Source: Syntrophorhabdus sp. (lineage in GTDB: Bacteria > Desulfobacterota > BSN033 > UBA1163). Taken from it: 10,899 bases of DNA. A program made the translations under genes and the position numbers. Location: NCBI GenBank assembly GCA_020724025.1, contig DYHU01000115.1, forward strand, positions 1 to 10,899, read 5' to 3'. Positions 7,112-10,899 of this stretch are shown one piece after another. The notes below the pieces were generated by a model. The model saw nothing but the letters and a program-made list of their open reading frames with translations. It did no database searches and was not told the DNA's origin. Each line of letters begins with the position of its first letter. Positions within the stretch are counted from its first letter, which is position 1.

Positions 7112-8170
7112 TCAACGGTTAACTGCTAAGAAAGAAGCAACCTTTTCAGCTGCCGCAGAATCAATTTTCTTCAAGGCTAAGCATCCATCTTTTACCCGCT
7201 TCACCCACCCCTTTCCTTCACGCTGGATCTTCTCCCAGGCTAAACGGATATCGCCGGGGCGCTCTTCGATGAGAACTGAGAAAACTTGCGATGCCTGGCG
7301 CAGGTCCTTCTCGCGCTTTGTGTGCATGACCGTAACCCGCTCCCCGGAGATAATGAGCTTATGGAGCGCAAACCGTGCCGGATCGGGGACATTTACAAGG
7401 ATACCCCCACCGTCTACAATAGCTCCCCGGACCGGTTGTGTAATCAGGAAGTCCAGGAAAGCAAGTGGTTGTGCCGCTGCATGGAGCCGGGGAATCGTGA
7501 CTGGCCCTTGAGATCGCCTCCCGCGCAGAGGAGTAAGCAGATCAAGGCGTAGGCCCTTGCGCCGTACCATAAATGAAGTCGATGGATTGCGGGGGTTGAG
7601 TTGAGGAACTGGTAGAAAACCCATCTTAAGCCCTTCAAGTATGCCAGGAATGTCCGTCCAAAGATCGGGGATAGCGAGGCTGACTGCAGGTTCTGTTGCG
7701 ATGTCGATATCTTGGGTTCTTAATGAACCGCCACCCCACTTCACACCAAGAAGGTTTCCGAGAACCAGGAAAGCGTGCGTACCAACAAGCACTGCGCCCA
7801 GGCGGAAAACCCCGGCATCAGAAAGTGCTTTGAGGACACGTGCCGAACCAGTATCGGTCAACATCGCTCCACCCGCTCTCAAGAGGCTGCAGAGGCGTTG
7901 TATCCCGATCTCCTCTTCTGCAAAGGTCCTATGCTCTTCCCGGTATTTCTTCACGACCCCATCGAGAATCTTGTCTTTCCTTCCAATATAAAGTTGTTTC
8001 TTAATGCCACCGGGGTCGGAATATTGAAAGTAATAATAGGTATCCCCTTTAATCGTTTTGGTGACGAAGCTGCCCGAGACATGGCCGATAGACCTCCTGG
8101 CTTCAAGAGCAGACAATCGCTCCAATAGTTCGGAATAGAGCGTTTGGATTTCCAAAGGCATTCGTTCCAT
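7112..8170 (-). CDS. GSU2403-family nucleotidyltransferase-fold protein
   Basis: The 352-residue protein has the pattern of the GSU2403 family (polymerase-beta-type nucleotidyltransferase fold). The core reads GTHAFLVLGNLLGV (130-143), then RTQDIDIA with Asp154 and Asp156 as the metal-binding pair, and LRLDLLTP with Asp210 as the likely third acidic residue. The catalytic triad of acids therefore looks intact. Residues 1-60 form a separate N-terminal part with a Tyr-rich segment (GDTYYYFQYSDPGG, 42-55) that resembles short DNA- or RNA-associated modules, but I cannot name it. The C-terminus is helical. The function of the family is not established; related folds include antitoxin/toxin and abortive-infection nucleotidyltransferases. 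AGAGGG lies 6 bases before ATG 8170. It has no same-strand partner gene on either side. It sits between core genes and the integration scar. Confidence 0.8.
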   Translation of the reverse strand: MERMPLEIQTLYSELLERLSALEARRSIGHVSGSFVTKTIKGDTYYYFQYSDPGGIKKQLYIGRKDKILDGVVKKYREEHRTFAEEEIGIQRLCSLLRAGGAMLTDTGSARVLKALSDAGVFRLGAVLVGTHAFLVLGNLLGVKWGGGSLRTQDIDIATEPAVSLAIPDLWTDIPGILEGLKMGFLPVPQLNPRNPSTSFMVRRKGLRLDLLTPLRGRRSQGPVTIPRLHAAAQPLAFLDFLITQPVRGAIVDGGGILVNVPDPARFALHKLIISGERVTVMHTKREKDLRQASQVFSVLIEERPGDIRLAWEKIQREGKGWVKRVKDGCLALKKIDSAAAEKVASFLAVNR

Positions 8171-8436
8171 GGCAAGCCCTCTAAATAGTTATACGCAGAA
8201 TACCAGATACCGGCGTATAATGCAAGCCTTTACTTGGAGATATTTTCTGGCAAAGATCAGAGGACATCACAGTGATCAGTTGGAAACACCGGGACAATAC
8301 GCCAAAAGTTTTTTTTCTTTATACAATCTCAAGCAGCTTGCAATCGGTTAAGACATGGGGCCGATTTCCAGGGCACGTTGGTGAAAAAGGGTCATCCTCA
8401 ACGCTTTCTGTGACGCCCTGTGATGTTTCAAGGAGA
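8171..8436. other. Gene-free leader region upstream of the nucleotidyltransferase-fold gene
   Basis: Together with the terminator that follows it, this makes about 320 bases without a gene. Next to the gene start lies an inverted repeat described separately. A minus-strand promoter could be TTGCAT (8226-8221) with TATTCT (8203-8198) at 17 bases, or a TATAAC (8193-8188) without a good -35 box. A short palindrome ATCAC-A-GTGAT is at 8266-8276, and a T8 run lies at about 8310-8317. I see no coding frame worth calling. Confidence 0.4.
8189..8220. promoter_or_regulatory. Inverted repeat in the leader of the nucleotidyltransferase-fold gene (possible operator)
   Basis: TTATACGC (8189-8196) and GCGTATAA (8213-8220) are exact reverse complements 16 bases apart, 19 bases upstream of the start codon. 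GCAAGCC occurs on both sides (8172-8178 and 8222-8228). The repeat covers the most likely -10 region, which fits repressor binding or autoregulation. No regulator gene is adjacent. Confidence 0.4.
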
Positions 8437-8479
8437 AAAGAAAAAGGGTATAAATTATTGATTCTCCTTATAACCCTTT
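8437..8479 (-). terminator. Intrinsic terminator downstream of the tRNA fragment
   Basis: On the minus strand AAAGGGTTATAA (8479-8468) pairs with TTATACCCTTT (8453-8443), with one bulged base and a loop of about 14. It is followed by TTCTTTTC. This is the form and position of a tRNA terminator, about 10 bases after the CCA of the tRNA 3' fragment, and suggests that the native 3' flank of a tRNA gene is still in place. Confidence 0.6.
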
Positions 8480-8489
8480 GATTTTCTGT

Positions 8490-8520
8490 TGGAGGCGGCA
8501 ACCGGATTTGAACCGGTGAC
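8490..8520 (-). other. 3' fragment of a tRNA (tRNA-Cys-like): probable attachment-site remnant
   Basis: On the minus strand these 31 bases read as a tRNA 3' end: a T arm ACCGG-TTCAAAT-CCGGT, then acceptor strand TGCCGCC, discriminator T, and CCA at 8492-8490. The implied 5' acceptor strand GGCGGCA together with a U discriminator fits tRNA-Cys best. No anticodon arm, D arm or 5' acceptor strand follows; the sequence instead runs into the truncated integrase. Tyrosine recombinases often use exactly this part of a tRNA as attachment site, so it is most likely an att remnant. The amino acid identity is inferred. Confidence 0.75.
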
Positions 8521-8532
8521 GGGCCAAACGGC

Positions 8533-9015
8533 TTGAATATCAGGAGGACCTTTAACCATGGAAAATTTATGGAGCCAAAAAGCAAAGCCTCCAGACGGAA
8601 GATTGATCTTGCCCCAGAGTTGATCCATAAATTGAAAAAGTGGAAATTGGCCTGTCCAAAGGGAGAAACGGACCTTATCTTTCCCACTGAAGAGGGAACA
8701 CCTGAGAACGCAGCCAATTTACTTTACAGACGCTTCTTCCCTGCCCTCCGAAGAGCCGGATTACCTCGGATGAGATTTCATAATCTTCGACACACCTACG
8801 CAAGTTTATTGATTGCCCAAGGAGAACATCCCAAATACATCCAGAGCCAACTCGGCCACAGCAGCATCAACGTGACCATGGATATCTATGGGCATTTAAT
8901 GGAGAAGGTGAACCCAAAAGCGGCAACCCTGCCCGGAAAGACAGTGTTAGGAAGTGAAGATAGTCGAATCGATCATAAGCAGGAAGCACCATCAGGTTCT
9001 GTCGTGAATCGATGA
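8533..9015 (+). pseudogene. Phage-type tyrosine recombinase/integrase, N-terminal half missing
   Basis: The 160-residue frame is the C-terminal half of a tyrosine recombinase catalytic domain. It begins inside the beta-hairpin (LNIRRTFNHGKF, then the lysine-containing PKSKASRRKIDL). It keeps HNLRH with His83 and Arg86, LGHSS with His109, and the nucleophile Tyr119 in MDIYGHLM. The SAM-like DNA-binding domain, the core-binding region and the first catalytic arginine are absent, so it cannot be an active recombinase. In frame, a TGA lies only 8 codons upstream (8509-8511), inside the tRNA fragment, so the break is between about 8520 and 8532. The only start is TTG 8533, with no proper ribosome site. 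A full family member is about 350-400 residues. It is the scar of a lost or rearranged integrated element. Confidence 0.85.
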
Positions 9016-9120
9016 GTGATAGAATCTCGCTCTACTGCCGTGATTTGCGTGGCACTGAGTCTCTATTTGTCGTCTGCCACCCATCAAGATCCTCACCACC
9101 GCTCTATACGTGTACGACCA

Positions 9121-9139
9121 GATAACTGGCCAGATTATC
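9121..9139 (-). terminator. Weak hairpin at the 3' end of the TrpF-like gene
   Basis: GATAA-CTGG and CCAG-A-TTATC form an imperfect hairpin with a single bulged base and almost no loop. It overlaps the stop codon of the TrpF-like gene. No T-run follows, so termination is only a possibility. The rest of 9016-9120 shows nothing I can support. Confidence 0.25.
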
Positions 9140-9950
9140 ATTTTTCACACCTGAGGTTGGATTGGTAGCCCTTAGCCCTGCTAACAAACTCTTGGATCTT
9201 CCTCACATACTTACACTTGACACCTTTCCCTTTGTATTTTCCTACTACCACCTCAACACCAGTCTCAACATCGACCCCATAAGGTTTCACCCTTCTAATG
9301 GCTTCTTGGACATTCATTGCTGTCAGCCCCCCTGCAAGGATTACGGGTTTAGCGATATTCCTGACAAGCTTAGCACTTAAATTCCAATTATGAACACACC
9401 CTGTACCCCCTCCCCACCTCTTATTCCGCTTCGAATCTAACAATAACCCATCAACCCCTTCGGCATAATTCTCTGCAATTTTCAAGACATATTCATATCC
9501 TGCCTTACAATCGACTGAAACCGTCTTTACCACCATTAATCCTTTCTCCAATCTCATTCTACGAAATTCTTTCATCATCTGTCTAAGTTCTTCGAACGGA
9601 ACTTTACCTTGAATTTGAATAGTATCAAATCCAACCTTATTAATGATTTCTTTTAATAACGAATCATCTCTAATATCTGTCAACAACCAACACGATAGAC
9701 TCCTGGGCAGAAATCTAATGATATTTCTAAATTGAATTACCCGAGCACTAATGTCTGACTTTTTCCAAATATGAAATCCTAGCGCATCAACGCCCAACTC
9801 AGCCACTTCCGAGGCCAGGTCGAGATTCTTAATATTGCACACCTTAATTTTAATTGACCCATCCCTCCTGTTCCAAAATCCTTTATTCCCCAATATTGAA
9901 ACATTTGGCACATTCATGGAGTTCCCAGTAATACAATTGTTGCTTCCCAC
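9138..9950 (-). CDS. Divergent TrpF-like (phosphoribosylanthranilate isomerase) barrel protein
   Basis: TrpF carries out the Amadori rearrangement of phosphoribosylanthranilate in tryptophan synthesis. Here the general acid/base pair is kept: Cys38 in IKVCNIKN (usually KICGIT) and Asp172 in LLLDS. The phosphate-binding parts are also visible, GGGTG at 180-184, ILAGGL (204-209) and PYGVDVETGVE (223-233). Differences: the usual QLHG reads QIQG (113-116), the Gly after Cys is Asn, the KSPR segment is altered, and KRNKRW is inserted after the catalytic Asp. The GTG start gives 270 residues, with about 33 extra at the N-terminus; ATG 9917 or a start nearer 9890-9850 is possible. It begins 3 bases after the stop of the upstream gene, so the two are probably one operon. 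There are no trp genes nearby and the base composition is AT-rich. It may be a paralogue with another substrate. Confidence 0.75.
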   Translation of the reverse strand: MGSNNCITGNSMNVPNVSILGNKGFWNRRDGSIKIKVCNIKNLDLASEVAELGVDALGFHIWKKSDISARVIQFRNIIRFLPRSLSCWLLTDIRDDSLLKEIINKVGFDTIQIQGKVPFEELRQMMKEFRRMRLEKGLMVVKTVSVDCKAGYEYVLKIAENYAEGVDGLLLDSKRNKRWGGGTGCVHNWNLSAKLVRNIAKPVILAGGLTAMNVQEAIRRVKPYGVDVETGVEVVVGKYKGKGVKCKYVRKIQEFVSRAKGYQSNLRCEK

Positions 9951-9953
9951 TTC

Positions 9954-10877
9954 TCAACACTTTTTCTTCAATTCATAAGCGTATATATTTCCGATTCCCG
10001 TTGAGTACTTTGGGTGGTAAGTTTTCGGTTGAGCATACATAACCGGCAGCGTTTTCTCTACAGCTAAAATACAGCATCCTAGGGATTGAGCTTTCGTCCC
10101 TAAAGGCGAAAGCATAAACTGTCTGTCGCCTCTTCCTTCGCGTTTTAAAATGGACTCAATTGTAGTATATGTCTCCCACGGATCATTAGTAGGACTATAG
10201 CTTATATCCTTCAGCCCATTGGGAAGTCGCCCGATAATATCCCTGTTAGCGTATAGTATCCTGTCGACCATTATCGATGGGAATCCGATGACGGGACAAA
10301 TATCACTGAATCCTACATGTTCGTAAATTTTCTTTGCTAATCCTCCTTCAAATCCTAATATTGGAATCCAAACACATTCCCTCCCTCCTGCATAAAGTCC
10401 AGCAAACCCCGGCAAGTAAGAGGGCTCTTCTGGGTCTTTGCTTAACCACTGGGGATAATTCAGAGCCTCAGCATATGCCACAACGACTCTATAGGATTTA
10501 ACCCACTCTTCACTTAGGAATTTTGTTATCGGAAAAAACACCTTCTTAGGCAAGGTGGAAATGTCAAAAAAAACAGGCTTCTTCTCCCTTCTAACTATCC
10601 CTTCGACTTTCGCTACAAGTGTCTCACATTCAGAGCGCTTACATTTAATTTCTGATATAATTCTTCCACCCAACGCGCTCCTCAGCATATTCAGATTCTT
10701 TTCCTGGATCTCATTACATTCTTTCTTAAAGAAGCCCTCGTCGTCTTCGATCTCCAACAAGTAAATCCTAAGCATTTTAAATAATTTTAGTTCACTTATA
10801 ACGTCTAATACTCCTCTATGCCTATCCTCAAAATTCACGCTAACTAACAACACCGACTTCTCAGAGACGGAATTCAT
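9954..10877 (-). CDS. Unrecognised conserved-looking protein (307 aa), operon partner of the TrpF-like gene
   Basis: I do not recognise this family. The protein is soluble, without signal peptide or membrane segments, and looks alpha/beta: a first strand SVLLVSVNFEDR (8-19), a charged helical part, then FFDISTLPKK (103-112), VVVAYAEALNYPQW (131-144), PGFAGLY (156-162), PILGFEGG (172-179), a SPLGTKAQSLG motif (257-267) and a C-terminal PKYSTGIGNIYAYEL (289-303). The Gly-, Pro- and Asp-rich turns look like conserved ligand-binding loops rather than random sequence. ATG 10877 has AGGGA shortly upstream. The TrpF-like gene follows after 3 bases. Its composition is AT-rich like its partner and unlike the genes left of the integrase scar. 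Its role could be enzymatic in a small biosynthetic or defence module; no function is claimed. The remaining 22 bases to the window end hold only its ribosome site. Confidence 0.75.
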   Translation of the reverse strand: MNSVSEKSVLLVSVNFEDRHRGVLDVISELKLFKMLRIYLLEIEDDEGFFKKECNEIQEKNLNMLRSALGGRIISEIKCKRSECETLVAKVEGIVRREKKPVFFDISTLPKKVFFPITKFLSEEWVKSYRVVVAYAEALNYPQWLSKDPEEPSYLPGFAGLYAGGRECVWIPILGFEGGLAKKIYEHVGFSDICPVIGFPSIMVDRILYANRDIIGRLPNGLKDISYSPTNDPWETYTTIESILKREGRGDRQFMLSPLGTKAQSLGCCILAVEKTLPVMYAQPKTYHPKYSTGIGNIYAYELKKKC

Positions 10878-10899
10878 TATTTCCCTAAGCGAACAACTA

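Noticed and set aside
8490..8560. A complete tRNA at this place
   Set aside because: Only the T arm and 3' acceptor strand are present; no GGCGGCA 5' strand, D arm or anticodon loop can be found on the 5' side.
8319..8717. 132-codon minus-strand frame
   Set aside because: It crosses the terminator, the tRNA fragment and the integrase on the opposite strand; not plausible as a gene.
9016..9137. Second attachment site or small gene after the integrase
   Set aside because: No copy of the tRNA 3' fragment and no convincing frame in these bases.

Overview
The window looks like a chromosomal stretch of a Gram-negative (diderm), probably anaerobic bacterium, most plausibly from the former Deltaproteobacteria (Desulfobacterota) or a neighbouring phylum. 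This is inference from gene content: an oxygen-sensitive anaerobic sulfatase-maturase, a nickel-dependent lactate racemase family enzyme, an outer-membrane LpxR-type lipid A deacylase, an exported Tat-type hydrolase and a GSU2403-family protein (a family named after a Geobacter locus). No taxonomic marker allows a firm assignment.

Layout. 1-125 is the tail of an unrecognised gene. 220-2198 is a two-gene plus-strand unit: a Tat-exported dienelactone-hydrolase-family protein followed 23 bases later by a radical SAM/SPASM anaerobic sulfatase-maturating enzyme with all eleven cluster cysteines. A minus-strand tRNA-Leu(TAA) with encoded CCA follows (2448-2536); a perfect 18-bp hairpin lies directly 3' of it and a sigma70-like promoter upstream. 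A GC-rich structured intergenic element (about 2640-2735) precedes ilvD (dihydroxy-acid dehydratase, plus). ilvD overlaps the end of a convergent larA-type lactate racemase gene by 14 bp. larA and the next gene, an LpxR-like lipid A deacylase, are divergent. Their two consensus TTGACA -35 boxes are separated by an exact 14-bp tandem duplication, a candidate shared operator.

7112-8170 (minus) encodes a GSU2403-family nucleotidyltransferase-fold protein with an inverted repeat in its leader. From about 8437 the sequence looks like the scar of an integrated element: a terminator, the 3' end of a tRNA (best matched to tRNA-Cys) cut off inside the T-arm side, and directly abutting it a tyrosine recombinase lacking its N-terminal half. 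Beyond this scar (9138-10877, minus) lie two genes that are visibly more AT-rich than the rest: a conserved-looking 307-residue protein of no family I recognise, and, 3 bases downstream of its stop, a divergent TrpF-like (beta/alpha)8 barrel protein. The pair is not in a trp operon and is the best candidate for something undescribed.

How they work together. IlvD serves branched-chain amino acid synthesis and LarA interconverts lactate or a related 2-hydroxyacid, but their convergent arrangement does not imply a shared pathway. The maturase needs a sulfatase partner that is not visible here. LarA needs LarB/C/E cofactor-synthesis proteins, also not in the window.
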